Shown: positions 16,689 to 25,979 of the stretch, piece after piece
Layout of the letters: every line of letters begins with the position of its first letter
Numbering within the stretch: position 1 is the stretch's first letter
Assembly (NCBI RefSeq): GCF_002237645.1
Contig: NZ_MJUZ01000041.1
Location: forward strand, 122,781 to 186,780
Reading direction: 5' to 3'
DNA: 64,000 bases
From: Desulfovibrio sp. MES5
Lineage (GTDB): Bacteria > Desulfobacterota > Desulfovibrionia > Desulfovibrionales > Desulfovibrionaceae
Position numbers and translations under genes: made by a program
Notes under the pieces: generated by a model
Seen by the model: only the letters and a program-made list of their open reading frames with translations
Told to the model about the DNA's origin: nothing
Databases searched by the model: none

Positions 16689-18068
16689 CTAATGCCCTGT
16701 TATGGCATACTTTTTCAGTTTGTACTGCAGCAGGCTTTTTGAAATACCAAGATATTCCGCAGCTTTGACCTGCACAAGATCCGCCCGCACCAGCGCTCTG
16801 CGGATGAGGGCGGCCTCAATTTTTTCCAAGGTGTCGGCAAGGTCCAGCTGCACGGGCAAAAGGTCCACGGCGCTTTTGAACTGCGACTCTTCATCACGGA
16901 TCTCTGCGGGCAGATTGTCCACATTGATGACCGCGCCGGGCACCAGCACAAGACAGCTCTCCACCACATTTTCAAGCTGCCGGATATTGCCCGGCCACTC
17001 GTAGCCCGTCAGGTAATTGAGGGCCTCGGTGCTGAAAGTTTTGGGGGGCATGGTGTTGTCGGCACAGACTTTTTCCACAAAGTGGGCCACCAGCAGCGGG
17101 ATGTCTTCACGGCGCTCGCGCAGGGGCGGCAGGGGAACCTGCACCACGTTGAGCCTGTAATACAGGTCATCACGAAACGCGCCCTTTTCCACCAGGGCGG
17201 CAAGGTCCTTGTTTGTGGCTGCCACCACGCGGATGTCCACCTCGATTTCTTCGCCGCCGCCCACGCGCTCGAACCGCCGTTCCTGAAGCACACGCAAAAG
17301 CTTGACCTGAAGATCGGGCGTGAGTTCCGCTATTTCGTCCAGAAAAAGCGTGCCCCCGTCGGCCTGTTCAAACCGGCCGCGCCGCATGGCCACAGCGCCG
17401 GTAAAGGACCCTTTTTCATGACCGAAAAGTTCGCTTTCCAGCACGCCGGGGTTGAGGGCCATACAGTTGACGGACACAAAGGGGTTGTCCTTGCGGGGGC
17501 TTGTATAGTGGATGGCGCGCGCCACAAGCTCCTTGCCGGTGCCAGATTCGCCGGTGATGAGCACCGTGGAACGGCTGGGCGCGGCCCGCTCGACCATGAC
17601 AAGCACGTCGCGTATGGCGCGGCTGCGCCCCACGATCTTGTGCACGCCGTAGCGGTCTTCCATAACTTCCTGCAGCAGGCGGTACTGCCTGTGCGCGCGG
17701 GCGAGTTCCACCGCGTTGTGGATGGAAAGCAAAAGCTCGTCATTGGAAAAAGGCTTGGTAATATAATCAAAGGCCCCGTACTTCATCACGTCCACAGCGC
17801 TTTCGATGGATCCGAAGGCCGTCATGATGAGCACCGGAATATAGGGCCAGCTTTTTTTGACTCTTTCAAGCACCTGACGCCCGGTGACCTTGGGCATCTT
17901 CATGTCCGTCACCACCACGTCGACTTCGCTTTCTTCAACAAAGGCCAGGGCGGTTTCGGGGTCGCTGATGGCGGTGACTGCGTATCCTTCGTCTTCCAGC
18001 AGGGTTTGCAGAACAAGCAGATAGTTTTTTTCGTCGTCAATAATAAGAATATGCGCTTTTTCGCTCAT
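16689..18068 (-). CDS. sigma-54-dependent NtrC-type response regulator
   Basis: 459 residues: receiver domain (1-120) with acidic pocket DDE, phospho-acceptor Asp in VVTDMKMP (~53) and conserved Lys in YITKPFSND; AAA+ domain (~145-380) with Walker A GESGTGKE, the sigma-54 contact loop GSFTGA (one change from GAFTGA) and Walker B GTLFLDEIAE; then a Fis-type helix-turn-helix at the end (VKAAEYLGISKSLLQYKLKKY). It activates sigma-54 promoters after phosphorylation. The start (MSEKAHIL) lies 4 bases after the kinase stop, so kinase and regulator are coupled; the longer frame to 18119 overlaps the kinase and was rejected. Confidence 0.95.
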   Translation of the reverse strand: MSEKAHILIIDDEKNYLLVLQTLLEDEGYAVTAISDPETALAFVEESEVDVVVTDMKMPKVTGRQVLERVKKSWPYIPVLIMTAFGSIESAVDVMKYGAFDYITKPFSNDELLLSIHNAVELARAHRQYRLLQEVMEDRYGVHKIVGRSRAIRDVLVMVERAAPSRSTVLITGESGTGKELVARAIHYTSPRKDNPFVSVNCMALNPGVLESELFGHEKGSFTGAVAMRRGRFEQADGGTLFLDEIAELTPDLQVKLLRVLQERRFERVGGGEEIEVDIRVVAATNKDLAALVEKGAFRDDLYYRLNVVQVPLPPLRERREDIPLLVAHFVEKVCADNTMPPKTFSTEALNYLTGYEWPGNIRQLENVVESCLVLVPGAVINVDNLPAEIRDEESQFKSAVDLLPVQLDLADTLEKIEAALIRRALVRADLVQVKAAEYLGISKSLLQYKLKKYAITGH

Positions 18069-18072
18069 AAGA

Positions 18073-19656
18073 CTATTCCTGTGCCCCGGTATGGGCCTCG
18101 GGCAGCAGCACACGCACAAGAGCGCCGCCTTCCGGGCCGTTTTCCAGCTGGATCACGCCGCCGTGGCTGGTGATAATGGACTGTACGATAGGCAGGCCCA
18201 GCCCTGTGCCCCCATCTTTGGTCGTAAAGAAGGGATCCAGCAGATTGCCCACAATGGCGGCGTCAAAGCCCGGCCCGGAATCAAGAAATTCCAGCCGGAC
18301 ATGGCCTTCGCCGTCGTGGTTGCCGCTGATGCGCAGGATGCCCGGCCCATCCATTGCCTGTTGTCCGTTAACAAGGATATTGTAAAAAGCGCGGTACAGC
18401 AAATCCTTGTCGCCGTGCACAAAGAGAGATTCGTGAGTTTCACGCTCCACCGCGATGCCGCGCCGGGCCATGTCGCCTTCAAGAAAGGCCAGCAGCTGAT
18501 CCAGCACAAGGCTCACATCAACAAGGTCCTGCTTGGGCTGACGGGGGCGGGCGTAGTCCAGAAAATCGTTTACCGTCTGCGACAGACGCACGGATTCATC
18601 AAAAATGGCGCCCAGGATGCGCCGCGTGCCCGCATCGGCCTTGTCTGTGCGGCGTTGCAGCAATTCAGCGCTGGAGCGGATGATGCCGAGGGGATTACGT
18701 ATTTCGTGGGCAATGCTGGCAATGACGCGCCCCATGCTCACAAAACGCTCGTTACTGTGCAACTGCTTTTCAAGTTGCCGGTTTTTTTGCATGCGCTCGG
18801 CCAGCACGCGCTCCGAACGGTGGATAAGCATGAGCAGAAGGCCAAAAAGCACCACGGACGACATCAGGCACATGACCACAATGATGCCCTGAAAGGTCAG
18901 CACCTGCTCATAGTCGCCCGTAATATCCTGCGTCAGCTCCAGAGCGCCCATGATGGGAGCCTCCTGCCCGGGCTGCAGGGGTTCGCCCTTCAGCGGATAG
19001 AGCACCCGCAGAACAAAGGTGCCCTCCTCCAGCGGCAGCCTGAACGGAGCCTGCCAGGCGGGTATGGTCGAGACGATATCAGACGAGGGTGGCCCGCCGT
19101 GCAGGATGTCGTCCAGATTGGCAGGAGAAAGCCCGGCCCGGCCGACTTCTTCCTTGTGGGTGGAATAGGCCACCAGCCGGGAAAAATCATAAATGCGCAG
19201 GCGCTCCACCGGCAGCCCCTGAATGACGGACTGCACGACCTGGTCAAGTCTTTCGTACTGGGCGGGCTGGCGCAGGGCGATGCGCCCGTAGCCCATCAGC
19301 GTAGGCAGGGCGAAACGCCGGAATATCTGGCTGTTGAGGTTTTCTACCAGCAGGCGGGCAAAGCCCTCCTGACGGGTCAGCAGCGTTTCGCGGGCCGAAT
19401 TGGAGATAAAGAAAGAAAGCCCCAGACTGGTGAGCAAAATGACCACCAGTGAAAGCCATGACAAAGGGCGAGCGTAGCTCAGCGGCAGGCCGCCGTCAGC
19501 TTCGCCCTGTGAATTGGGAACAGGCCCGCCCGGATTGCTCGGGCTCCAGTCCTGAACGCCGCCCACATACGGCTGCGCGCAGTCCTCGGCCTGCGGGCCA
19601 CGCGGCGCGCTGCCCGAATCACTGTTCGCTGCGCTCCGCTTTTTTTTGAAGAACAT
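18073..19656 (-). CDS. membrane sensor histidine kinase
   Basis: 527 residues. A disordered 60-residue cytoplasmic start, membrane helix ~65-85, a periplasmic sensor domain (~86-250), a second helix (~250-280), then HisKA with ASIAHEIRNPLG (phospho-His, ~317) and a HATPase domain with N box NILVNGQQAM, G1 DSGPGF, F box DPFFTTK and G2 GTGLGLPIVQ. It is the evident partner of the sigma-54 regulator that follows by 4 bases. Signal unknown. The preceding gene, 9 bases away, is glucose-6-phosphate isomerase, so all three probably form one transcript. Confidence 0.94.
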   Translation of the reverse strand: MFFKKKRSAANSDSGSAPRGPQAEDCAQPYVGGVQDWSPSNPGGPVPNSQGEADGGLPLSYARPLSWLSLVVILLTSLGLSFFISNSARETLLTRQEGFARLLVENLNSQIFRRFALPTLMGYGRIALRQPAQYERLDQVVQSVIQGLPVERLRIYDFSRLVAYSTHKEEVGRAGLSPANLDDILHGGPPSSDIVSTIPAWQAPFRLPLEEGTFVLRVLYPLKGEPLQPGQEAPIMGALELTQDITGDYEQVLTFQGIIVVMCLMSSVVLFGLLLMLIHRSERVLAERMQKNRQLEKQLHSNERFVSMGRVIASIAHEIRNPLGIIRSSAELLQRRTDKADAGTRRILGAIFDESVRLSQTVNDFLDYARPRQPKQDLVDVSLVLDQLLAFLEGDMARRGIAVERETHESLFVHGDKDLLYRAFYNILVNGQQAMDGPGILRISGNHDGEGHVRLEFLDSGPGFDAAIVGNLLDPFFTTKDGGTGLGLPIVQSIITSHGGVIQLENGPEGGALVRVLLPEAHTGAQE

Positions 19657-19665
19657 CTGCTTTCC

Positions 19666-21006
19666 TTAAAATGCCTGCTCTTGTATGGGCACGGCCATAA
19701 AAGTATCCAAATCCGCATGCTCGGTCACATAGCCGGGCGCGCCCAGGCGGGCGTTGGCCAGGCGCTTGCCCAGCTCCACCGCTGGCTGATCCAGCGGGTT
19801 CACGCCCATGAGCCAGCCAGTAAACAGGGTCGCCGCCTCCATCAGCAGCATAAAAGCCCCGGCGGCCCTGGGGCCAGTGCCGTCCATATCAATGCGCACC
19901 AGCGGCACCTCATTCATGCAAAGGGCCATGCGCGTGCCTAGGGCCTCGGCTTCAAGCAGCGCGCCCAGAGGCTTGCCACGCAGCCATGCCCATTCCTGCG
20001 GCAGATCCTGACCAAAGGCGCGGCCTGCGGCCTGCCCCCGGCTGGTAAGGAAGATGCAGCCCTTGTTGCGCGGGCCGCTCAGAAACATCTGGTTTACCGA
20101 ATGCTGATCCGTAACGCCCGTGGCAGCCACAGGCAGGATGCCCTGGCCGTCCTTGCCCAGACTTTCCGCCCACAGCTGCGCAAACCACGGGCCGAGGGCC
20201 GCCCATTGCGGCACGTAACAGAACAGGATGAGCTCGCTGTATTCCTGCAATTCCAGCGCTCTGGCCCAGCAGGCAAGCGCATAGGAAGGATGTTGCCCCA
20301 GGGCGCGCGGGTTTTCCACCAGATGACGGGCCACACTGGCCGCGCCGTCCAGGAGGGCCTGCCAGTCAATGCCCAGAAATCCGGCGGGCAGCAGTCCCAC
20401 AGCGGAAAGCACCGAATAGCGCCCGCCCAGATGGTCCGGGACTTCCAGCGAAGCCAGACCGTGCAGGGTGGCCTCCTGCCGCAGATAGCCGGATGTGGCG
20501 TCGGTAACCACCACCATATGGTCGTGCCAGCCTTGGCCCAGAGCGTCCTGAAGCCACTGGCGCACAAGAAAATACTGGGCCAGGGTTTCAATGGTGCCGC
20601 CAGACTTGCTGATGCAGACCACGGACGTGTCTGCCGCCTCAAGGCCGCCAAGCAGGGCTTCAAATTCTTCAGCGCACACATTGTCGGCAATCCACAGGCA
20701 CGGCCCGTCATGCCCCGGCCTGTCCTGGCCCGGCGCAAAGGCTTTTTGCAGTGCCCGCGCGCCCAGAGCCGAACCGCCTATGCCCAGAACAAGCATGTGC
20801 CTGAGGGTGCGCACCTTTTCAAGAACAGGCGGCAGATCCCGCTCAAGCGTCGCCCTGTACGGCATTGAAAGAAAAGGCAGAACGCCCTGAGCCAGCTCAC
20901 GCTCAAGCCGGACGCCCAATTCGGCGGCTTTGGCCTGAAGAGGAGCGGCATCCGCCGCGTTCAGCCTGTGGCTGTAGGCCCGCGACCATTCAAGATAATG
21001 AGACAT
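19666..21006 (-). CDS. pgi: glucose-6-phosphate isomerase
   Basis: 446-residue PGI, interconverting glucose-6-phosphate and fructose-6-phosphate in glycolysis or gluconeogenesis. Characteristic pieces: LVLGIGGSALGARALQKAF (~72-90), CISKSGGTIETLAQ (~131) with SIS-domain sugar-phosphate residues, VVTDATSGYLRQEA, and GVTDQHSVNQMFLSG near residue 300 with the catalytic-region His. Length matches short bacterial PGIs. The stop lies 9 bases before the histidine kinase start. The gene starts with ATG at 21004-21006 behind AGGGAGAAG. Confidence 0.95.
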   Translation of the reverse strand: MSHYLEWSRAYSHRLNAADAAPLQAKAAELGVRLERELAQGVLPFLSMPYRATLERDLPPVLEKVRTLRHMLVLGIGGSALGARALQKAFAPGQDRPGHDGPCLWIADNVCAEEFEALLGGLEAADTSVVCISKSGGTIETLAQYFLVRQWLQDALGQGWHDHMVVVTDATSGYLRQEATLHGLASLEVPDHLGGRYSVLSAVGLLPAGFLGIDWQALLDGAASVARHLVENPRALGQHPSYALACWARALELQEYSELILFCYVPQWAALGPWFAQLWAESLGKDGQGILPVAATGVTDQHSVNQMFLSGPRNKGCIFLTSRGQAAGRAFGQDLPQEWAWLRGKPLGALLEAEALGTRMALCMNEVPLVRIDMDGTGPRAAGAFMLLMEAATLFTGWLMGVNPLDQPAVELGKRLANARLGAPGYVTEHADLDTFMAVPIQEQAF

Positions 21007-21144
21007 AGGCTTCTCCCTTATACCTTTTGCCAGTCATTATACCGGCCCAAGGTGTAAAGCAATTTCAAAACAAAACTGCTTTGGCGGCGACATGGACGGG
21101 CTCCCTGAAAAATAGCGGCGCGCCTTGTATTTGCCCGGCGCGGC

Positions 21145-21255
21145 CCGCCTGACAGCAATCCGGCTGGCGGCGATCCGGCTGGCGGCAACCTGTTTGGCCT
21201 TAGCCAGCCTGAACCCGATCAGCCTGGCCCTAGTCAGCCTGGCGGCAGCCCGCGT
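21145..21255. repeat. degenerate 15-bp tandem repeat tract
   Basis: About seven imperfect 15-base units of the type ATCCGGCTGGCGGCG / ATCAGCCTGGCCCTA, immediately upstream of pgi (minus strand) and downstream of the Cys-rich gene. In one plus frame it would encode a five-residue pattern (AIRLA, AIRLA, ATCLA, LASLN, PISLA), reminiscent of pentapeptide repeats, but there is no supported gene here. Confidence 0.5.
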
Positions 21256-21267
21256 GCGGAGCGCGTT

Positions 21268-21672
21268 TCACAGCAGACTCAATGGTTTGGGAGCAAAAAA
21301 ACGACGGCGTACCAGCTTGTAGGTCTGGGGGCGCACGCCGAAACGGTAACGCCACAGCGCACAGGTCTCACGCGTGGCGCAGGCGCGCACTTCTTCCCTG
21401 TCGCCAGCGCAGAGCATGCACTGCCGCCGGATTGCGCGCAAAGCCTGAAGCCCTGCCTCCGCCTCGGGCGCGGGGCAGGGTTCGTCAGGCAAAGATGCAA
21501 GACGCCATTCCCAAAGGGGGCAATGCCTGTCCGTACAGGCGCGCACAGCCCTGCCCGATGCGCCCTGGCATTCAAGGCAGAACTGGCGGATGGCCGTCAG
21601 CGGCCCGCTTTTGCCGCCGCCACGGGCAGGCGTATCTGTGCTTCGCTGACTCAAGCTTTTCCGGCTCCACAG
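21268..21672 (-). CDS. small protein with two tandem CxxC zinc-ribbon-like motifs
   Basis: About 134 residues from the ATG at 21670-21672 (the frame is open further, to a TTG at 21702). Two similar halves: [26 protein letters not shown] and [28 protein letters not shown]. Each follows the pattern CxxCxG-RAVRAC-C-LW-R. I know this pattern from small, uncharacterised proteins often seen in phages; the spacing suggests one zinc per half. It overlaps the end of ychJ by about 22 bases, so it is translated from the same message. Function unknown; the duplication is visible directly. Confidence 0.6.
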   Translation of the reverse strand: MWSRKSLSQRSTDTPARGGGKSGPLTAIRQFCLECQGASGRAVRACTDRHCPLWEWRLASLPDEPCPAPEAEAGLQALRAIRRQCMLCAGDREEVRACATRETCALWRYRFGVRPQTYKLVRRRFFAPKPLSLL

Positions 21673-22163
21673 CATTTTTTGTATTTCTTTCCACTGCCGC
21701 AAGGGCAGGGATCATTACGCCCGACCTTGACCTCCGGCCTGCGGTAGGCTTCAGGCCGCAAGCCGACGCCGTCCACATAGTAAACCTTGTCTTCGTGCCG
21801 GGCAAAGAAGCTGCGTTCACCCAGCTGCCGGGGGATGCCTTCCATTTCGTAGTAGGCGTGAAACTCCACCACATCGAAAATTTCGCCGTTCCGGCCCGCA
21901 GGCACGCCGTCTTCCACGCGCCCGACATCAAGCCGCAGCCAGTGGACATCCTTGGCCTGTTCCGTCAGCTTTTGCACGGAAATGTCATCCCGGTAGTCCG
22001 GGTGCGTGCTGTCCACAAGCCATTGATACCGGCCAAGCACATAGGCCGAATACCGTGAGCGCATAAGCGTTTCGGCATCATTGGGCCAGACCGACCCATC
22101 CATATAGGGGGCGCAGCACTGGTCCAAAGAACGCCCGCTGCCGCAAGGGCACTGTTGTAGCAT
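21651..22163 (-). CDS. ychJ: YchJ/UPF0225-type protein with two SEC-C zinc motifs
   Basis: 170 residues. SEC-C metal-binding motifs at both ends: [13 protein letters not shown] at residues 5-17 and [13 protein letters not shown] near the C-terminus; between them the YchJ core, with [26 protein letters not shown] and [20 protein letters not shown]. The frame runs upstream to 22832 but the ATG at 22161-22163 has a good site (AGGTGG, 5 bases) and starts exactly at the family N-terminus, so the upstream part is discarded. The exact biochemical role of YchJ proteins is not established. Confidence 0.93.
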   Translation of the reverse strand: MLQQCPCGSGRSLDQCCAPYMDGSVWPNDAETLMRSRYSAYVLGRYQWLVDSTHPDYRDDISVQKLTEQAKDVHWLRLDVGRVEDGVPAGRNGEIFDVVEFHAYYEMEGIPRQLGERSFFARHEDKVYYVDGVGLRPEAYRRPEVKVGRNDPCPCGSGKKYKKCCGAGKA

Positions 22164-22407
22164 GAAATCCACCTTGGTTTTGCGCCCGTAATGGGCATAT
22201 AACCCATAAATATTAACGCATGCCCGCACGGGCGGCAAGAGCGGGAAAGGGCTGACCCTCGGGTTTGCGCCAGCCTTTGCGGGCCTATGCGCAAAAAATC
22301 CGCCCTGGCGGCGCTCCTTCGGGAACAGCCGGTCCAAGGCGGACTGGATATGGTAAATGCGGCATGCACAAAGGCGCGTATGTGCATGCCGCGCAACGCC
22401 GGTTGGC

Positions 22408-23367
22408 TCAGCTTGTGGGGGCCGGAGGAGACTGCGAACACGGGGGTCGCAGGCAGACAAGGCAGCCGGGCCGCACGGCGAAATAAATTTCTTTTTGTGC
22501 CGGGCCGGATTCATGTTGTACCGGGCCGGATTCTTTTTGCGCAGGGGCACGCCGCGAGATGAAAAGCTGCAACGATCCCTTGGCCGCCGTACCGGCGCGG
22601 GCATGGGCCAGCACCACGCCTTCAGTGGTGATGACAGCACAGACGGTTCCTTCATACGGCGGCCGTGAACCGTAAAGGAAGCACCACAAGCGCACGCCGT
22701 CTTTTTCTTCCTGAACCCGTACAACTTCGCCGCAACCCATGCGCACCAGCATGCGGATAAGCCTGCTGCCCTGCCGGTAAACGCCCACGCCAACCAAAAG
22801 CGCCAGGCCGACAAAGCCCGCCGCCAGCACAAAAGGATTGACCCCGGTCAGCCGCAGGACAAAGGACGTGGAATGGGCGCGCATGTCATTGGCATCGGCA
22901 TGCACCTGCACCGTATAATTTTGAAAGGTGCTGGCAGCAGCGCCCCTGAAGGCAACCCGCATGCGGTATTCACCAGGTTCCGCCTGATTTTCGGCGCTTA
23001 CCGCGCCGCGCCACATGCCGTTGCCGAACCAGTATCCCGCAAAGAAGCCTTCCAGATTGAAATTCAGGGGAGCTCCCGCCGGGGTAAAGCTTACTTCGAT
23101 ATCCCGCATCACGGGGTTCTTGATCGTCAGCGGGCCTGAAAGCGCCGCCGTTTTTCCCGGCAAAAGCTCAAGCGTGTTCGCCCCTGACCGCATGAGCCCC
23201 TGAAGCCCGTCCACCAGTCCCAGCAAAGCCACAGCCAGCAAAACGGCGCAGACCAGCCCCAGCCTGTGCTGGCGCTGGCGGATGCCCTGACAGGTTTCCC
23301 AGGTGTTGGCGTCAAGAACTGTCTGCATGGGCAAATCATATCCTCTGCACGTGGAGGCGGCAATCAT
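22408..23367 (-). CDS. membrane protein of unknown function
   Basis: 319 residues or 306 if the ATG at 23326-23328 is used. A membrane helix at ~37-58 ([20 protein letters not shown]), a long beta-rich extracytoplasmic domain (~60-170: [30 protein letters not shown]), a second helix (~178-198, [21 protein letters not shown]), and a cytoplasmic C-terminal region with a basic, low-complexity tail containing a repeated [13 protein letters not shown] piece. The stop of the preceding small membrane gene overlaps the first ATG (ATGA), so the two are coupled. No family recognised; context is the TauE/lipoprotein cluster. Confidence 0.75.
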   Translation of the reverse strand: MIAASTCRGYDLPMQTVLDANTWETCQGIRQRQHRLGLVCAVLLAVALLGLVDGLQGLMRSGANTLELLPGKTAALSGPLTIKNPVMRDIEVSFTPAGAPLNFNLEGFFAGYWFGNGMWRGAVSAENQAEPGEYRMRVAFRGAAASTFQNYTVQVHADANDMRAHSTSFVLRLTGVNPFVLAAGFVGLALLVGVGVYRQGSRLIRMLVRMGCGEVVRVQEEKDGVRLWCFLYGSRPPYEGTVCAVITTEGVVLAHARAGTAAKGSLQLFISRRAPAQKESGPVQHESGPAQKEIYFAVRPGCLVCLRPPCSQSPPAPTS

Positions 23368-23678
23368 GAGCGCTGCACCGTCAAGGACTGCTGCGAAGGC
23401 TCCAGCACGCGCCAGCTGACAAGGCTGAGCCCCTTGCGCGGCAACTCCACCATGCTCTGCCCTTCAGCGGGAAACCGCCGCCGCACCAGCCGCGTCAGCC
23501 AGAAAGCTCCGGCCCACAGCGGGACGGAAATGCCAAAAAACCAGGCGCAGAAAACGAGTTCAGCAGAATTAAAGCTGTGCGACGATTGATACATGGCCGC
23601 AAAAACCGCCGCCACCATGAGCGCGTTGCCCACTACGCGGATGCAACTGATATAAAGGTGCTGCTTGTAGCTGTTCAT
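23364..23678 (-). CDS. small two-helix membrane protein, unknown function
   Basis: 104 residues from the ATG at 23676-23678, which has GGAG 6 bases upstream (the ATG four codons earlier contains this site). Two hydrophobic helices, ~10-28 (YISCIRVVGNALMVAAVFAAMY) and ~40-63 (LVFCAWFFGISVPLWAGAFWL), then a polar C-terminal half with an Arg cluster (LVRRRF). Lies between a lipoprotein gene and a larger membrane protein, with ATGA overlap to the latter. No family recognised. Confidence 0.75.
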   Translation of the reverse strand: MNSYKQHLYISCIRVVGNALMVAAVFAAMYQSSHSFNSAELVFCAWFFGISVPLWAGAFWLTRLVRRRFPAEGQSMVELPRKGLSLVSWRVLEPSQQSLTVQRS

Positions 23679-23746
23679 TCTGCTCTCCAAAGGCTTTTGC
23701 CGGGGCGGATTTATGGCCCGCCCCGGCAGTGTGACACCGTGTATGC

Positions 23747-24340
23747 TTACTTGCTGAAGATGTTGGTCTTGCTCACGTTCATGATGCGGATGGCCTGATC
23801 CTTGTCGCTGGTGCGGAAGGCGATGCGCATCTCGTTGCCGGCCGTCCAGGCATAGATCGGCAGGTCGATTTCGCTGGCGGGCACCTTGAAGGTGATCAGG
23901 GCGCTCAGACGGCTGGAGTACACCGTAACGGTCTGCTGTTCCTTATCCACAACGGGGAAAGTCTTGCCAGCCACCTTGGGATGCTTGGGCTGGATGTTCT
24001 TTTCCACGTCCACGAACTGCACGGGTATTTCACGTACGGCCTTGGCATCGCGGTCATAAATGAGCACGGTGTTCTTGGCCAGGTCGATCATCAGGCGGCC
24101 GCCCACTGCAGGAACGGGGCCCATTTCGCCGGGGGCTGCGGGCAACTTGTAGGTATGCGCGCCGCCACTGTAATGGGGATTGAACTGGTCATGGGTAACG
24201 TCAACAACAATGGTTATTGATTTGGCTTCGGGGTTGAAGGCCACGCAGCGGCCCTGCTCCACCCCGCCTTCAAAGTTGCAGGCGGCAAGAAAAGTGGTCA
24301 GTCCAAGAACCAGTATAAGCAGCAAACTACGAATCTTCAT
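23747..24340 (-). CDS. lipoprotein of the TauE-linked cluster
   Basis: 197 residues. Signal peptide with lipobox LAAC (Cys 21) and AGGAGG before the start. The mature part is beta-rich and uncharged, with ITIVVDVTHDQFNPHYSGG and VYSSRLSALITFKVPASEIDLPIYAW. Resembles a lipoprotein family I associate with Desulfovibrio (DUF4881), but this name is from memory and unverified. It is followed 13 bases upstream by the TauE-type exporter, so it may bind or handle the same substrate in the periplasm. Inference only. Confidence 0.85.
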   Translation of the reverse strand: MKIRSLLLILVLGLTTFLAACNFEGGVEQGRCVAFNPEAKSITIVVDVTHDQFNPHYSGGAHTYKLPAAPGEMGPVPAVGGRLMIDLAKNTVLIYDRDAKAVREIPVQFVDVEKNIQPKHPKVAGKTFPVVDKEQQTVTVYSSRLSALITFKVPASEIDLPIYAWTAGNEMRIAFRTSDKDQAIRIMNVSKTNIFSK

Positions 24341-24353
24341 GGCTGTGTTCCTC

Positions 24354-25418
24354 CTAGCTGTTCGCTGCCCGCATCTTCTTGGCGGCCAATTCCGCCTTGG
24401 CGCCCTGCACCATCTTCACCGCGATGTAGATGGAAATGGCACTTACGAAGCCAAGCACTTCAACTGTGGCCATAGGGCCAAGCAACCAGCCCCAGGACGG
24501 GAATTCAGCCTGAAGGAGCTTGAGCACGACCGACATAAGGCAGCCGAGCACGGCCAGACCAAAGACAAAACGGATGCCGTAACCCTTGACGTACTTGGTG
24601 GCCACCACGCCTATCTGCGCTCCAACGGCAGCGCCAGCCAACATGATGAGGGCGGCCAGGAGCTCCACGCGACCCTTGTACGCGTAGGACGCCGTTCCAT
24701 ACAGGCCGGAAATGGCAACTTCAAAGAGGTCCGTGCCCACTGCCAGATGGGTGGGGCAGCCCACAAGATAGACGAGAGCGGGCATACGGATGAGACCGCC
24801 GCCGATACCGAGGATACCGGCCAGCCAGCCCGTGAAAAAGCTGACCGCGATGGGCAGCCACGCTGAGCAGGTGATATTGGCGTGCTTGAAGTGTACAACG
24901 GGAGGAATCCTGATAGCTTGCAGGCGTGAAGCCCAGTCAATACCCACAGCGGTGGCGTCCAGTTCCTTGTGCTGCGCCTTGGCCTCGCGCTCCTTGCGGC
25001 GGCGCACGGCGGCGTCGTGGAAAACCAGCCAGGCAATGGAGATGAGCAGCACGACATAGAGCCAGCGCACGACCTTGTCCACCGAACCGATGCGCTCAAG
25101 CCACATGACCATCTGCGCGCCGATTTCAACGCCGATGACCGTACCGATGAGCATGGTGATGCCCAGCATGTAGTCGACGTTGCCGAACTTGCCGTGACGC
25201 ATGGTAGAAATAAGTGATTTGCCGGCCATCTGCGCAACGTCAGTGCCAATGGCAAAAGCCATTGGGAAGCCCAGGATGTTCAGACCCGGGGTCACCATCC
25301 ATGCGCCGCCCAACCCGAAGAAGCCGCCGATAATACCCACGCCGAATCCAAGAATGATCAGTCCCGGCCAAAAAATGTTCACGCCGGAAATGGGCATCAA
25401 AATATACAGCCATTCCAT
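24354..25418 (-). CDS. TauE/SafE-family membrane exporter (sulfite/sulfonate type)
   Basis: 354 residues with eight or so membrane helices and the characteristic TauE glycine motifs in two halves: FGVGIIGGFFGLGGAWMVTPGL (~25-46) and FTGWLAGILGIGGGLIRMPALVYL (~195-218). A charged cytoplasmic segment (~130-155) separates the halves. Members export sulfite, sulfoacetate or related organosulfur anions. It is preceded by a small periplasmic/membrane partner (25430-25735) and followed by a lipoprotein and two unknown membrane proteins, forming a cluster on one strand. A sulfite role is inferred from family and organism. Confidence 0.9.
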   Translation of the reverse strand: MEWLYILMPISGVNIFWPGLIILGFGVGIIGGFFGLGGAWMVTPGLNILGFPMAFAIGTDVAQMAGKSLISTMRHGKFGNVDYMLGITMLIGTVIGVEIGAQMVMWLERIGSVDKVVRWLYVVLLISIAWLVFHDAAVRRRKEREAKAQHKELDATAVGIDWASRLQAIRIPPVVHFKHANITCSAWLPIAVSFFTGWLAGILGIGGGLIRMPALVYLVGCPTHLAVGTDLFEVAISGLYGTASYAYKGRVELLAALIMLAGAAVGAQIGVVATKYVKGYGIRFVFGLAVLGCLMSVVLKLLQAEFPSWGWLLGPMATVEVLGFVSAISIYIAVKMVQGAKAELAAKKMRAANS

Positions 25419-25429
25419 ACTGTGCCCCC

Positions 25430-25735
25430 TTACTTTTCGGCCAGTTCGCGGTGCTTGAGGTCAATGCCGATGTGCGTCATGACGATGTCGGCCAGCCAGC
25501 CCAGAATGCACCCCACGATAGGAATGATGAGCATGGTCAGAATGGCGAAAAACAAATGGCTCTCATTGTACATCTCAGCCCACCAGTACAGGATGCCGTC
25601 CAGCTTGCGCGTATCGGCCACAATGACCACCGCCGCTTCCTTTCCTCCGCCAGCTGCCAGGGCCAGACCAGGCATGGCGGCAAGCATGAGCGCGCAGCCT
25701 GCCAGCCACGTCATGAGCTTGCGCATCTTTCTCAT
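25430..25735 (-). CDS. small membrane protein preceding TauE exporter
   Basis: 101 residues. An N-terminal signal/anchor (~9-28, LAGCALMLAAMPGLALAAGG) behind a basic MRKMRKLM start with GGAGGG binding site, a short loop with YWWAEMYNESHLFF, and a second helix at ~65-88 (LTMLIIPIVGCILGWLADIVM). Followed after 11 bases by the TauE-type exporter and probably its partner. No known family recognised. It is the first gene of the minus-strand cluster and divergent from the large sigma-54 activator. Confidence 0.85.
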   Translation of the reverse strand: MRKMRKLMTWLAGCALMLAAMPGLALAAGGGKEAAVVIVADTRKLDGILYWWAEMYNESHLFFAILTMLIIPIVGCILGWLADIVMTHIGIDLKHRELAEK

Positions 25736-25901
25736 AAAACCCTCCAGTCAGTTTGCGTTCCCTTTAGACTCTTTTCGGCTGCTCCCACACCGGGCCACAC
25801 CGACTGTCACGCAGTGAATGTGAAAAAGATAGCAATCCTCGTGCCATTGCATGATATTTGCCGTAATTTGCTGTTTTTTCCCTTTGTTTGCACGAAATAT
25901 C

Positions 25902-25930
25902 TTGCCAGCTTTTCGCAACTATTCTATAGT
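25902..25930 (+). promoter_or_regulatory. sigma-70-type promoter before the large sigma-54 activator
   Basis: TTGCCA at 25902-25907 and TATAGT at 25925-25930 with a 17-base spacer, about 50 bases upstream of the start codon. Confidence 0.5.
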
Positions 25931-25979
25931 CGACACAAAGATTGCGCTTTTTTGCGCAACCACAAGAGGGGGCTCCCTG

